In this document: piece by piece, positions 44,026 to 53,869 of the stretch
Position numbering within the stretch: the stretch's first letter is position 1
Layout of the letters: each line of letters begins with the position of its first letter
NCBI RefSeq assembly: GCF_041080655.1
Contig: NZ_CP163525.1
Location: forward strand, 1-64,000
Origin: Streptomyces sp. CG4
GTDB lineage: Bacteria > Actinomycetota > Actinomycetes > Streptomycetales > Streptomycetaceae
Length of the DNA: 64,000 bases
Direction: 5' to 3'
Notes under the pieces: generated by a model
Databases searched by the model: none
What the model was told of the DNA's origin: nothing
Seen by the model: only the letters and a program-made list of their open reading frames with translations
Made by a program: the position numbers and the translations under genes

Positions 44026-44904
44026 ATGCGTGGCATGCGGTTCCGTACGGTTCTGGCGGTCACGGCCGTCACGGCGGCTCTGGGCACGGTTTCCGCCTGC
44101 GGCGGCAAGTCCGCCTCGGCGATGGGCCAACACGCGTCCGCCACGCCGTCAGCGGTCGCTGTCTCACCGGTGGCCTACCTGGTCAAGGTGGAGAACGCCA
44201 CAGCCAAGATCCACTCGTTCGAGGTGGACCGGACCCTCACGATGGGCACTCTGAACCGGATGCGAATCGTCGGGGATGAGGACTGGGCCAACGGCCTGCA
44301 GGCCAACCTCACGATGTCGGTGAAGACGTCCGCTCCGACGTCGGCCCCCGCTTTGCAGACGAAGATCCGGAGCGACGCCGTGTACCTGAAGGTGCCTGCT
44401 CAGAAGGTAGCCACTATGCGCGGTAAGCACTGGATCAAGGAACCGCTCGCTCTTATCGCCTCGCAAGGCGCTGCTGGCAAGGCCAGTACCGACCAGCTGA
44501 AGCAGGTGAACCCAGCACTGGCCGCACGCATGTTGATCGCCAGCGGCAATCTGCGCAAGGTGGGCCAGGAGACAGTACGCGGGACGAACGCCACTCATTT
44601 CACGGGCACGTTGGACACGACCAAGCTGATTGCCAGCAGGCAGGGCCTGACGCTGGACGACGTGAAGTTCCTCAAGAAGCAACTCGCGGCACAAGGCGTT
44701 GCCGAGGCGCACATCGACCTCTGGGTCAACGGCGAGAACCTGCCGGTGGAGGCGCAGGAGCAGATGGAGACGAACGCCGCCAAGCTCACCTCCACCGCCT
44801 ACTTCTCCCACTACGGCCTCGTGGTCAACCTGTCCGTCCCTGATGCCTCGGACACCTACACCCTGCACTCGCTGCCTGGCGACGGCCAGGCCGGCGCGGC
44901 CTGA
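44026..44904 (+). CDS. Putative lipoprotein, LppX/LprG-like
   Basis: ATG 44026 (MRGMRFRTVLAVTAVTAALG) gives a signal peptide and the lipobox VSAC, so the 292-residue protein is probably anchored on the outside of the membrane. The mature part has beta-rich sections (LVKVENATAKIHSFEVDRTL, DAVYLKVPAQKVATMRGKHW, RGTNATHFTGTLDTTKL, AHIDLWVNGENLPVEAQEQM). This layout resembles LppX/LprG-type fold lipoproteins, which carry hydrophobic ligands in mycobacteria. The ribosome site is ACAGGGGG. Confidence 0.75.
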   Translation: MRGMRFRTVLAVTAVTAALGTVSACGGKSASAMGQHASATPSAVAVSPVAYLVKVENATAKIHSFEVDRTLTMGTLNRMRIVGDEDWANGLQANLTMSVKTSAPTSAPALQTKIRSDAVYLKVPAQKVATMRGKHWIKEPLALIASQGAAGKASTDQLKQVNPALAARMLIASGNLRKVGQETVRGTNATHFTGTLDTTKLIASRQGLTLDDVKFLKKQLAAQGVAEAHIDLWVNGENLPVEAQEQMETNAAKLTSTAYFSHYGLVVNLSVPDASDTYTLHSLPGDGQAGAA

Positions 44905-45047
44905 TCCTGGAGCCTCCGGCATGCCCCGGTCCAACACGGCGGGGCCCCAACCCTGACGTAGAGGAGCGGGACCCGACAGGGCAAAGGCGCCACCCCCACT
45001 TCGGCATGGGTGAGGGTGGCGCCTGCGGTTGGGAGGGACGGCACTGC

Positions 45048-45215
45048 CTAATCGTCGTCGGCAGCCTCCAATGCCCGCTCGATCTGATCGTTCGAGCGCT
45101 GCTGGTTGCGGTGAATCGCCTTGGCATAGAAGCGGAACAGTACGGCGATGCTGTGGCCTGCCCGGCGTGCGACTTCGGCCGGAGTGAGCTTCCCCCGAGA
45201 TGCGAGGAGGGGTGA
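45048..45215 (-). pseudogene. Site-specific tyrosine integrase, C-terminal remnant
   Basis: The minus strand encodes LTPAEVARRAGHSIAVLFRF, YAKAIHRNQQRSNDQIERAL and a stop at 45048. This is the end of a Streptomyces-type tyrosine integrase, with the conserved His of AGHS and the nucleophilic Tyr in RFYAK. The rest of the enzyme is missing; the frame upstream passes through IS sequence. It may be what is left of an element that used the tRNA-Ser site 1.4 kb away. Confidence 0.7.
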
Positions 45216-45410
45216 CAGCAGGTCAGATAGAGCTCGCGAGAGGAGATCTGACGATGCCTGCCCCGAGGAAATACCCCAAGACCACGGAGTTATGGCTGGT
45301 CCGCGGCTGTCAACAGGGCCGGGGAAGTCAGGGGAAGTGCCGGTCACGACAACGAGGCTCCTGGTAGAGCGAGGAAACCGACCAAGGTCTTCCTGCTTGA
45401 AGGAGCCCCG

Positions 45411-45998
45411 TTGCCCGTTCAGTGTCCGACCGTCACCCTCACGTCGTCCGTCACCGTCGCCGACGGCGTCTTCGCTCCGGGGCATCTGGGCGAGCTGACC
45501 CGGCAGTTGCCCTTTGAATTGGTCGATGACGTGCTGAAAGGTACCGGCGGCACGCAGCGGAGACTGCGGCTGCTTCCGTCGAGGGTGGGTGTGTACTTCA
45601 TCCTGGCACTGGCTCTCTTTCCGCAGCTGAAGTACGTGCGTGTGTGGGACAAGCTGGCCGCCGGGCTGCGCGGACTCCTCCCACAGCGTCCGTCGCAGGA
45701 GGCACTGCGAGAGGTGCGCCGGCGGCTGGGTACCGCGCCGCTGCGGTTGCTGTTCGAGACACTGGCCGACCCCGTGGCGCAGCCGGTCACACCCGGGGTG
45801 CGGCGTTTCGGTTCGCGCCGCACGGACGAGGACGCGTTTCGGCGCCGCCAACGCGGTGAGCTGTGCTGTCCTGTGGCCGGGCCGCGTGGCCGAGACGTGC
45901 GGGGCTTGTCGGCCGGCCCCGGCCGCGTGCGCGCTGCGCGCCGCCGGGGACCCAGGTGGTGGCACGGGATTGTGCGCTGCTTTATCCCTGGCGCTTGA
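45411..45998 (+). pseudogene. IS4-type transposase, N-terminal remnant
   Basis: TTG 45411 with AAGGAG upstream starts GVFAPGHLGELTRQLPFELV, LPSRVGVYFILALALFPQLK and RPSQEALREVRRRLGTAPLR, the IS4 transposase N-domain. Near 45830 the frame changes (an overlapping frame reads FGAANAVSCAVLWPGR). The catalytic domain is absent; the sequence stops at the 3' end of the secreted-protein gene. Sequence differs from the IS4 copy at 1-955. Confidence 0.65.
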
Positions 45999-46929
45999 CG
46001 AACGTCATCGGAACCGAGTTGCCGGGTGCCTGGATCAGGACGCGTGCCGGTATGAGGACCATCTTCTGCTTCTCGTTGCCGCTGCCGTCGACGAAGTCGA
46101 GCTTGTAGACGGTGTAGCCGATGTACCAGCCGCCGTTGGCACGTCCCTCGACCCACCCTGATACGCCGTCCGGGACGTCGTACCTGTTGGTCTGCTGGGT
46201 CATGGTCGTCCACTTGTTGGTGGTGGTGGTCGACTCGCTGTATGTGAAGTTGAGCTCCGTGCCGGCCTTGCCCTCGTCGCCGGGAGTATTCAGTTCTGAG
46301 CTGACCTTTCCGCCGACGGACCAGCCGCTGGTCTGGCTGGTGTCCTGGCCGACCGTGGCCTGGGTCGTGTAGTCGAACTGCGCCTTACCCATGACCGCCG
46401 ACCCGCCCAGCATCTTCGGGTACGCCGTGTCGAGTACGCCGACGAAGCCGCAGGGCATCGGCTCGCCGTCGGGCTTCTCGCTGGGCTGGCCGCACATCGA
46501 CTTGGCGTCCTGGTTGCTCAGCCAGGGCTCCTTGTCGTCGCTGCTGCTGTTGCGGATGTCGGGCTCCTCGGTGGGGATGCTCCCCGGGAGGTTGAACCCG
46601 GTGCCCAGCATGGACGGCACGTCCTGGAGCGCCTGGTCGTGCGGGTAGACCTTCTCGACGTCGTCGAGCTTGATCTTCTGCGAGTCCTGGCCGCTGGCCG
46701 GGTAGCCCTTGATGGCTTCCTTCTGGTTCAGGGGGGCACTCCTGCTGATGAAGTCGAAGACTTCCTGTTCGGTCTTGAGGTAGGTGTTTCCGTCCTCGGC
46801 CATGGCAGGCGCCGCCGCGCCGACCAGCAGCGGCGCGGCGATGAGAGCGATGGATGCCGCAAGTACGGCGGCGCGCCTTCCCGTTCGGCGTGGCGCCTTG
46901 TGTGCGGGGGTGGTGACGGGTGTGGTCAT
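45982..46929 (-). CDS. Secreted protein with aerolysin/ETX-MTX2-like pore-forming signature
   Basis: The 315-residue protein has an N-terminal signal peptide (RRAAVLAASIALIAAPLLVG, cleavage likely after AMA). The segment TTQATVGQDTSQTSGWSVGG, KVSSELN, LNFTYSESTTTTNKWTTMTQ is a long Ser/Thr-alternating stretch like the insertion hairpin of aerolysin-type beta-pore-forming toxins, followed by YDVPDGVSGWVEGRANGGW. Two cysteines (SMCGQ, PMPCGFVG) could pair. The family link is by pattern only. It lies alone, facing the truncated IS4 gene. Confidence 0.6.
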   Translation of the reverse strand: MTTPVTTPAHKAPRRTGRRAAVLAASIALIAAPLLVGAAAPAMAEDGNTYLKTEQEVFDFISRSAPLNQKEAIKGYPASGQDSQKIKLDDVEKVYPHDQALQDVPSMLGTGFNLPGSIPTEEPDIRNSSSDDKEPWLSNQDAKSMCGQPSEKPDGEPMPCGFVGVLDTAYPKMLGGSAVMGKAQFDYTTQATVGQDTSQTSGWSVGGKVSSELNTPGDEGKAGTELNFTYSESTTTTNKWTTMTQQTNRYDVPDGVSGWVEGRANGGWYIGYTVYKLDFVDGSGNEKQKMVLIPARVLIQAPGNSVPMTFVKRQG

Positions 46930-47181
46930 GTCCGTCTTCGCTTTCTCTCAGCGGGAGTTACGTGGGGGAGGCCGCACCCGTCCGTCTTTCAGACGCGCAG
47001 GAGCTCGGCCGCTGCAGATGCGGGTAGCCGGAGAAGGGCGGCGGAATCGCGCCCCGCTTCGTTCCCCCGGATGTGTGCCGGCTGTGTGGAATGCCTCAGC
47101 AGTGGGTGCGGCCGTGGTGGAAAAACTAGCGGCTGGGGGGGGCCGTCGCTGTGTGACTGCTTGTGGCTCATTGTGTGACCG

Positions 47182-48112
47182 GTGGATGACCGCCCGGTCG
47201 ATCGTCTCTGTGCGCTGTTTTGCCTGAGGGCATGGACGAGAGTCACCTCGCGTCACGAGCATGAGCCCCCTCACCGTCATCGTCACCGGCGCGGTCGGTG
47301 GGCCCCGCTTGCCGCCGTCCTCGTTGTCACGCCTGTGACCGGCGCCGTGCTGACCGGCTGCGCGACGGCGGACGGCAGGGACGGCGCCGCGAAGATGGAC
47401 CCCGGTGCGTCGGCGCAGCAGGGGCCACAGGGCAAGGGCAAGAGGGTCCTGTGGATGGGCGACTCCATAGCCGGTGCTGAGGCGCCGCCCCTGGAGGCAG
47501 CGCTGAAGGCGAGCGGTATGAGGTTCAAGAACGCGGTGTCCGAGGGCGGCGGCACGGTTGTCGAGGGCGGCGACAGGATGGCCGGGCGGATCGCGGAGTC
47601 GGCGTGGAAAGACCTCTCGAAGAACATCAAGTCCTTCCGCCCGGACGTGATCGCTTACCAGGTCACCACCTACGACTGGGGCAGCGCCGGCCAGCAGCGG
47701 GCTTCGTACGAGAAGCTTGCGAGGACCGCGCAGCGGGCGGGCGCCGAGCTGGTGATCATTTCGGCCCCGCCGTCCAAGATCGACGACTTTTACAAGAAGG
47801 ACGACTTTTACAAGAAGTTACGAGAGCGCGATTGCGAGCGCGCCGAAGGCAGCCAAGCAGGTTGCCGACCGCAGTGGCGGCAAGGTCCGGTTCGTCGACG
47901 CCTCCGCGCTGTGGGGCACCGACCCCAAGGCCGGGAAGGCCCAGCGCGCGTCCGACGGCATCCACTCCTGCCAGCAGGGTTCGGCCGCCTTCGCCAAGTG
48001 GTTCACGGAACAGCTCGGCAAAACCTACGGCTTCGCCCCGGCTGCCCCGAAGAAGTGGGCGACCGGCTCGTGGGCTGGTGATGAGCGGTACGGCAAGCTC
48101 GGCTGCCGCTGA
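47182..48112 (+). pseudogene. SGNH-hydrolase-like lipoprotein, frameshifted
   Basis: The first frame has a hydrophobic segment ending in VLTGC (lipobox) and RVLWMGDSIAGAEAPPLEAA, the GDS block of SGNH hydrolases. PDVIAYQVTTYDWGS and AGAELVIISAPPSKI follow. At 47782-47817 an 18-bp unit is doubled (DDFYKK twice). At 47818 one extra T shifts the frame; the third frame then gives YESAIASAPKAAKQVADRSG, KVRFVDASALWGTDP and the Asp-x-x-His-like DGIHSCQQG up to a stop at 48112. Removing the T would restore the protein. The start at 47182 is uncertain. Confidence 0.65.
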
Positions 48113-48138
48113 GCCGCTCTGCGCAGAAAGGCTCGCCG

Positions 48139-49386
48139 TGTCTTCGTCTCTGTCCCTGACTGGACCTCGTTCCCACAGTCAACCGCGCCGCGGGCCCCGT
48201 TCCCGGGTGTCCTTCCGGCACCCGCATCGCCCCGCTCGACGGGCTGCGCGGACTGGCTGTCCTGGCCGTCCTGCTGTTCCATGCCGGGCATCTGGGCGGC
48301 GGCTTTCTCGGCGTCGACCTCTTCTTCGTGCTGTCCGGCTTCTTGATCAACGGCCTGCTCCTGCGGGAGGCCGCGAGCCACGGCCGGATCGGCCTGATCG
48401 CGTTCTGGGGTCGGCGGGCGCGCCGCCTGCTGCCGGCGCTGACCGTTGTGGGCGTCGGCACCATTCTGCTCACCTGGGTGTTCGGGGCGGCGTCCGTGCT
48501 GCTCTTCGCGCTCGAGGACGCGCCGTGGGTCGCGGCGCAGGTGGTGAACTGGCGCTTCGTCGCCGAGCAGATCGGGTACTGGAACGCCTCCGGCTCCCGC
48601 GTTTTCGCACATCTGTGGAGCATCGCCGTCGAGTGGCAGTTCTCCCTGGCCTGGCCACTGGTGGTGGCGCTCGCAGGGCGGGCCGGGGGCAGTGGCGGGT
48701 CGCCGTCCTCGCGGGCGCGGGGGCGCTTGTCTCGCTCGTGCTGATGGTCCACTACGGCGATGCCGTGGACACGACGCGCGCTTACGAGGGCACCGATACC
48801 CGGGCGTTCTCCCTGCTGCTCGGTGCGCTGGCGGCTACGGCGACGGTCCGGTGTATCGTCGCCCGCGTACCGGGGGGCGCTGTGGACGTGGTGTGCGCCG
48901 TGCTGGCGTGCGGTATCGGCGCCGCATGGGTTCTGACGGGTGGCCAGAATGCGCCCGGTCTCTTCCGGGGCGGGCTGTTCGCGCACTCCTTGGCCGCCGC
49001 CGTACTGATCGCCTTGCTCGCCCATGCGCCGGACGGACGCGCCGGCCGGGCTCGCCGGCAGCGCCGTCCCTCGCCGGCTCGGGGAGCTGTCCTACAGCCT
49101 GTACCTGTGGCACTGACCGGTGTACCTGTTGCTGCCGCAGACGGTGTTCGGGATCGGCGGGTGGTGGCGCACCGCCGTGTCCATCGGGGCGTCGCTGCTG
49201 GCCGCCCGGCTGACGAAGGCCGGGGTGGAGGATCCCGTCCGGTTCCGGGCGAGGTGGGCGACCGGGCGCCGGGGCCTGTTGGCGCTCGCCGCCGCCCTCG
49301 CCGTGGCGGCGGGCGTGTGGATGGCCGTACCGAAACCGCAGCCCGTTGCGGGAACGGTGGGCATCGAGCGGCTGACGGCGCCGTAA
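48139..49386 (+). pseudogene. Acyltransferase 3 (OafA-like) membrane protein, multiply disrupted
   Basis: The sequence PLDGLRGLAVLAVLLFHAGH, GFLGVDLFFVLSGFLINGLL, GRRARRLLPAL and HLWSIAVEWQFSLAWPLVV is classic for acyltransferase-3 proteins. The likely GTG start at 48139 is in another frame. A further shift near 48700 leads to VLMVHYGDAVDTTRAYEGTD, and another near 49050 returns to LGELSYSLYLWH. There a TGA replaces the expected TGG, then PVYLLLPQTVFGIGGW. Three shifts plus a nonsense codon mean genuine decay. It follows the broken SGNH gene, a pairing often seen in cell-surface O-acetylation. Confidence 0.72.
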
Positions 49387-49433
49387 GACCCGGGGTGCGC
49401 GGAGCCCGGGCAGCGTGCGGGGAGACTGGGTGC

Positions 49434-49840
49434 ATGCCGATGAGGGGTGCACACGGGCCGGGCGGGCCGGGAAGGGCGCGCAGAGGCGTGGAGCGGAAGG
49501 CGCGGCCCGTGGCTGTGCTGCTCGCCTCCTGGGCGCTCGCCTGCTGCGGTGTCCCCGACACCCGGCCGGAGTCGGCGGGCGCGCCGGCCGGCGGAGGGCG
49601 TACGGTCGGCGCCGCCCGCTGGGTGCGGGTGTACTTCGTCGCCCCGAACGGCGCCTGGCCCGTCGCCCGCGCCGCGTCTGCCGGGGCCGGGCCGCAGGCA
49701 GCGCTGGACGAGCTGCTGGCCGGACCGACGCGCAACGAGCGGAACCGCGGGCTCGTCACCGCGCTGCCGGCCGGGAGGCATAGGGCCCGGGCCACAGCAG
49801 TGGGCCCCGGAGCGGTGGACCTGTACCTGCCATGGCTCGT
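49434..49840 (+). pseudogene. GerMN-domain lipoprotein, truncated by an IS1182 fragment
   Basis: ATG 49434 starts a short signal (AVLLASWALACCGVPDTRPE) with a lipobox-type cysteine pair. Then VRVYFVAPNGAWPVARAAS, ALDELLAGPTRNERNRGLVT and ATAVGPGAVDLYLPW show the start of a GerMN domain, as in streptomycete lipoproteins next to two-component systems. The coding character is lost near 49840 where a minus-strand IS1182 gene begins. Confidence 0.6.
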
Positions 49841-50987
49841 GGTGGAGCTGGTGGTGGGTGTCGGTGCCTACGGGGCCGACCAGGTCGACGCCATGGTCCT
49901 GGCGGGCAGCCAGGATGTGGGCGGCGGTGACATAACCGGCATCCACCATGTGTTCACGCGGCTTCAACTCCCGCTCGGCCGGCTGCTGATGGATGGTCGC
50001 GGTGACCTCGGTGTCGTTGACGGTGGCGTTCGTGGTCTCCACGTTCGTGATCAGATGCGGTGCGTCCGGCTGGCAGGTCTCACTCAGGTGGACTTTGTAA
50101 CCGCACCAGCCCGCCCCGCGTTTGATGCCGTAGTGGGCGTCGATGTCATAAGGGGAGGACAGCCTGTCTCTGGCCGGCGGGAGGTCCTTGCCCTCTCGCC
50201 GGCGCACCTCCTGTCCGTCCCGGTGATACTGCTCCGCCCAGGCCCGGCGCAAAATGCCCACCGCAGGGATCTCACGCAGCCAGGCCGGCGCGGTCAGGCC
50301 ATCGATGGCATCCAGGAGAGCGAACCCGTCCCGCCCGACCTGCTCGGCCCATTCCCGGCGGACGTTCTCCCTCTTCGGGAAGCGGTAGTTGTCGACCTTG
50401 GCCCCATACCGCTCCACCCAGCCGGAGTCGATCAACGGCGTCAGCCAGTCCGGGGCCGCCGCCGCCAGCGCCTCCAGTGCTGTCCGCAGTGTCTCGCCGA
50501 CGAACTCCATCCGGTTCAGTGTGCGCACCGCGGCCAGCACGTGCGTGGAGTCGGTGCGCTGTCGGCCACCGGCTCGCAGCAGCCCGGCCTGCGACAGCCG
50601 GGTCAGCACCACCTCCAGGACCCGCTCCTCGAGCCCATGCGTGATCAGACGGGCGCGGAAGTCACCCAGGACTGTGAAGTCGAACCCCGGATCATCCAGC
50701 TCCAAGCCCAGCAGGAACTTCCAGTCCATGCGCGCTCGCACCTGGTCGGCGGCCTGCCGGTCGGAGAGTCCTTCGGCATACTGCAGCACCGACACCAGTG
50801 CCAGGGCCCCCGGCGAGATCGCGGGCCGACCACGGGCGGGAAAGGCCTCGGCGAAGTCCTCGTCCGTGAACAGTGCGCCGAGAGCTTCCCGGATCCGGAT
50901 GGCCAAGGTCCCCTTGGGAAACGAGGCCCGGACCACCCGGGCCGTCAGCCCAGGCACCCCTTCATCCGAGCGCGACTCCAGCGACAT
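49840..50987 (-). pseudogene. IS1182-family transposase lacking its C-terminus
   Basis: The N-terminal 380 or so residues are intact: RASFPKGTLAIRIREALGAL, LALVSVLQYAEGLSDRQAAD, MDWKFLLGLELDDPGFDFTV, RQRTDSTHVLAAVRTLNRME and MVDAGYVTAAHILAARQDHG. After GPVGTDTHHQ the frame runs antisense through the GerMN gene, so the last third, including the final conserved block, is missing. Just beyond the start, near 51018-51035, a sequence with CCACCAGCAAGACC resembles the terminal repeat of the intact copy at 999-2793. Confidence 0.78.
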
Positions 50988-51515
50988 CCCGATCCCCCCC
51001 CCACCCCGCCAACGACCATAGCCACCAGCAAGACCAACGACACCGGCCCGCTCGAATCACGCCTTTCCCAACGGAGTCCTTCATGAGGGGGAGGAGTCAC
51101 TGCGCGGGGAATCGTACGAGCGCTTCGTAAAAGCGCCCTTCATGAAGGCGCCCTTCATGAATCATGCCGGGAATGTGGGGTTCCTCTGAGACGGGGGCTC
51201 ACGTGCCGCTTCACGCCGCGGTGCAACAGCCAGGCGAGGCTGAGCATGGCGCGCACGGTCACCAGGCGGGTCAGGGGTGAGAGCGGCCGGCAGCTCTGGG
51301 GTCCGTGAGGTACGCGCAGGGCGAGGGGAAATCTGGGAGAAGATCTCGTTCAGCCTCTCCCAGACGGGTCTCCTGCAGGTGGCGGGCGGTTCAACCGCAT
51401 GCGTCGGCTGCTGTCCCTCGCCCTGTTCCTGACGCGCGCAGTCAGTACCGCCCGCGCCGCACTGGCCCGGCTACCGCCCCCGTCGGCATCAACGCCACCC
51501 TCGAACTGAAATGCC
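50988..51515. other. Region without intact gene
   Basis: It holds the direct repeat at 51133-51162 and a small hairpin CTGGGAGA/TCTCCCAG near 51339-51369. A possible 40-residue C-terminal remnant lies on the minus strand around 51165-51290 (VRAMLSLAWLLHRGVKRHVS). Nothing else is supported. Confidence 0.4.
51133..51162. repeat. Two direct copies of a 15-bp unit
   Basis: GCGCCCTTCATGAAG at 51133-51147 is followed at once by GCGCCCTTCATGAA at 51148-51161. Each contains the palindrome TTCATGAA. A related TCCTTCATGA lies at 51077. Function unknown. Confidence 0.6.
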
Positions 51516-53084
51516 TTACACAACCTGGAAGTTGGCCATCATCGCCATGTCCTCGTGCTCTAGGTTGTGGCAGTGCAGCATGTACCGGCCCCGGTAGCCG
51601 CGGAAGCGGACCAGTACGTCCACGACCTCGTAGGGGCGGACGTCCACCGTGTCCTTCCAGCCGGCGTCGGTGGGTTCGGGCGCCCGGCCGCCGCGGGACA
51701 GGACCTCGAAGTGGGCCAGGTGCAGATGCACCGGGTGGTGGAAGTCGCTGGTGAAACGCCAGCGTTCGACCGTGCAGGCGCGGGCGGGCCAGGAACTCCG
51801 AGGTGCTGAAGGGGCGGCCGTTGATGGTCCATGCGTCGTCCGAGCGGCGGAAGTCGAAGTGCCGGGTGGCGACGGCCGACTCCGGGCGCAGGGCCGCGTA
51901 CCGGGAGAGGCGGGCCGGGACGTGACTGGCGTCCTTCTCCTTGCGGGCGATCCTGAAGCGCATGACCTGGCGCATACGGCCGTCCGCCAAGGTGTTCAGC
52001 AGGGTGACGTGACTGCCCACCGGGCAATCGGTGAAGTCCACGACGACGTCGAAGCGTTCGGCCGATGCCATGGGGATGCCGTCCAGGTGCTGGGGCGCGG
52101 CCAGCAGGCCGCCGTCGGCCCCGATCTGTGTGAGAGGGAGCGTGCCGCCGTCCTCCCGCCGCAGCACCAGGTGGTAGCGGCGGGCGTTGGAGGCGTTCAG
52201 CAGACGGAGGCGGTGCCGTGTCGTGGATACCTCCGTCTCCGGCCAGGGGGCTCCGTTCACCAGCTGTACGTCGCCGAGGACGCCGTCCATGTACGCGTCC
52301 TGGACGCCGGGGGTGCCGGTGCATGTCGGCGAGTGGCCGGGATACCGGAAGGAGCCGTCCTCCTCGAAGGAGCGGTCGCAGATCATCAGGGGGATGTCCC
52401 GCTCGCCGCCGGGCAGCGGCAGGGCGTCCTCCTCCTGGTCGTGGACGAGGAACATGCCGGCCAGACCACGCCAGACCTGCGGGGCGCTGAAGTCCATGCG
52501 GTGGTCGTGGTACCAGAGCGTCGCGGCCCGCTGGTCCATCGGGTACGTGTAGGTCTTGTAGCCCTCCGAGACCGTCCAGTCGGCGACCTGGGCCTGCACG
52601 CCGCCCATGCCGTGCGTCATTCCCCGCGCCTTGAACTCGGCGCCGCATCGCGCGGGTACGAGCACGTCCGTCGGGTAGCCGTCGGAGTGCGACGGGGTGA
52701 CGCCCCGGTGCAGGTGCAGGGAGGTGGGCACGGAGAGCTTGTTGAGGACCCGTACATTCTACCGCCTGTGCGGGCGGTGAAGGTGGGACCGGGGAAGATG
52801 CCGTCGTAGCCCCAGACCGTCGTCTTCAGGCCAGGGATGATCTCTACGGTCCCCTCGCGTTGGGTGATGCCGTAGACATCGGTGCCGCCCGCGCTCCGGG
52901 CGGGGCGGGCGCGCGGCGGTACGGGCAGGGGCACCGCGAACTGCCGGGGCGGCCGGATCCTGCTGGTCAGGATCGTCCCCGTACGCTCGCCCGACCATGT
53001 GGCGTACGCGGCCGCTCCGGCGGGTATGGCGAGGCCGGCCGTGACACCGGCGCTCACGCCCAGGAATCGTCGACGCGACGTCAC
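51516..53084 (-). pseudogene. Multicopper oxidase with Tat-type signal, two frameshifts
   Basis: GTG 53084 overlaps the stop of the membrane-protein gene. The N-terminus TSRRRFLGVSAGVTAGLAI is a twin-arginine signal. Frame 1 runs to FPGPTFTARTGGR near 52765; one missing A there shifts it. Frame 2 gives PTSLHLHRGVTP and LWYHDHRMDFSAPQ (type 2/3 copper histidines) and ends near 51795. The last frame gives [18 protein letters not shown] and [15 protein letters not shown] (type 1 copper with axial Met). All ten-odd copper ligands survive, so restoring two bases would give a laccase/bilirubin-oxidase-type enzyme of about 520 residues. Confidence 0.78.
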
Positions 53085-53500
53085 CCGCACTCTCCCTCCC
53101 GCCCCTTGTACGTGCACGCCCAGCAGGACAGTGCCACCCCGACCCCGAACACGCCGAGAGCCAGCGGGACATGGCCGCCCAGCATGCGGGCCGCACCCAG
53201 CCCCATCTGCGCCCCGACCAGCACGACCAAACCGACCGCGACCCCGAAGGGCCACGCCGGACCCCGCATCGAACGCCACACCAGCAGGGCGGCCATGGCC
53301 TCGACGAGGGCGAGCGTTGTTGCGAGCAGCTGCGCGTTGGCCGCGTGCAGGTCGAGGAAGCCCACGTCACCGGTGATGAACAGACCGGCCAGAGCCGCCT
53401 GCACGAGTGTGTCGAAGACGAACAGCAGCGACGTGGTGCGGAGCAGAGTAAGGGGCCAGGTACGGGACCGCTGCGCGGGGATGCCGGACGTGTCAGCCAT
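53081..53500 (-). CDS. Four-helix membrane protein
   Basis: The 139-residue product from ATG 53500 (MADTSGIPAQRSR) has hydrophobic segments TTSLLFVFDTLVQAALAGLF, ANAQLLATTLALVEAMAALL, FGVAVGLVVLVGAQMGLGAA and VPLALGVFGVGVALSCWACT, so four transmembrane helices. It overlaps darcynin upstream by 8 bases and the multicopper oxidase gene downstream by GTGA. No family recognised; location suggests a partner of the oxidase in the membrane. Confidence 0.75.
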   Translation of the reverse strand: MADTSGIPAQRSRTWPLTLLRTTSLLFVFDTLVQAALAGLFITGDVGFLDLHAANAQLLATTLALVEAMAALLVWRSMRGPAWPFGVAVGLVVLVGAQMGLGAARMLGGHVPLALGVFGVGVALSCWACTYKGREGECG

Positions 53501-53849
53501 GTGTCGGGGCACCCGCATCGGTGGCGGTGTGCGCCTCGAACACCCGGAACCCCGCCTCGACGCCCATGAAGATGTCGTTCATGACCAGGTAGCCCTGGGA
53601 GATCAGCGGCGAGTCACGCAGTTCCTCGATGAGGAAGTAGTACGCCCTCAGGTCGTCGGTCTCCAGCAGGGCGAAGTCGGAGAAGGCCGTGGTGAACGCC
53701 TCCGCGTCGAAGAAGCGGGCCGAGACGCGGTCGGCGTACGTGGCGAACACAGGGTGGATGTGGGCTCCCGCCATCGCGTTCCGCTCCTCGCGGGAGAGCG
53801 CCAGCCAGGCCGGGGTGAAGGTGTAGGTCAGGATGATCGTGGTCTTCAC
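53493..53849 (-). CDS. Darcynin-family protein
   Basis: This small protein of 118 residues begins MKTTIILTYTFTPAWLALSR. It has the darcynin hallmarks REERNAMAGAHIHPVFATYA, ARFFDAEAFTTAFSDFALLE and TDDLRAYYFLIEELRDSPLI. The family has a ferredoxin-like small fold and no established function. It is the first gene of the operon controlled from the palindrome at 53870-53897 and is divergent from the TetR regulator. Confidence 0.78.
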   Translation of the reverse strand: MKTTIILTYTFTPAWLALSREERNAMAGAHIHPVFATYADRVSARFFDAEAFTTAFSDFALLETDDLRAYYFLIEELRDSPLISQGYLVMNDIFMGVEAGFRVFEAHTATDAGAPTHG

Positions 53850-53869
53850 GACAGTGACTCCCCCATGCT

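Noticed and set aside
45245..45360. Start of an IS3 OrfA (MPAPRKYPK)
   Set aside because: Only about nine residues match before the sequence diverges; too short to support.
47604..51086. A single 1160-residue open frame
   Set aside because: It stitches together parts of the SGNH, acyltransferase and GerMN genes and then runs antisense through the IS1182 transposase; high GC removes stop codons. It is not one protein.
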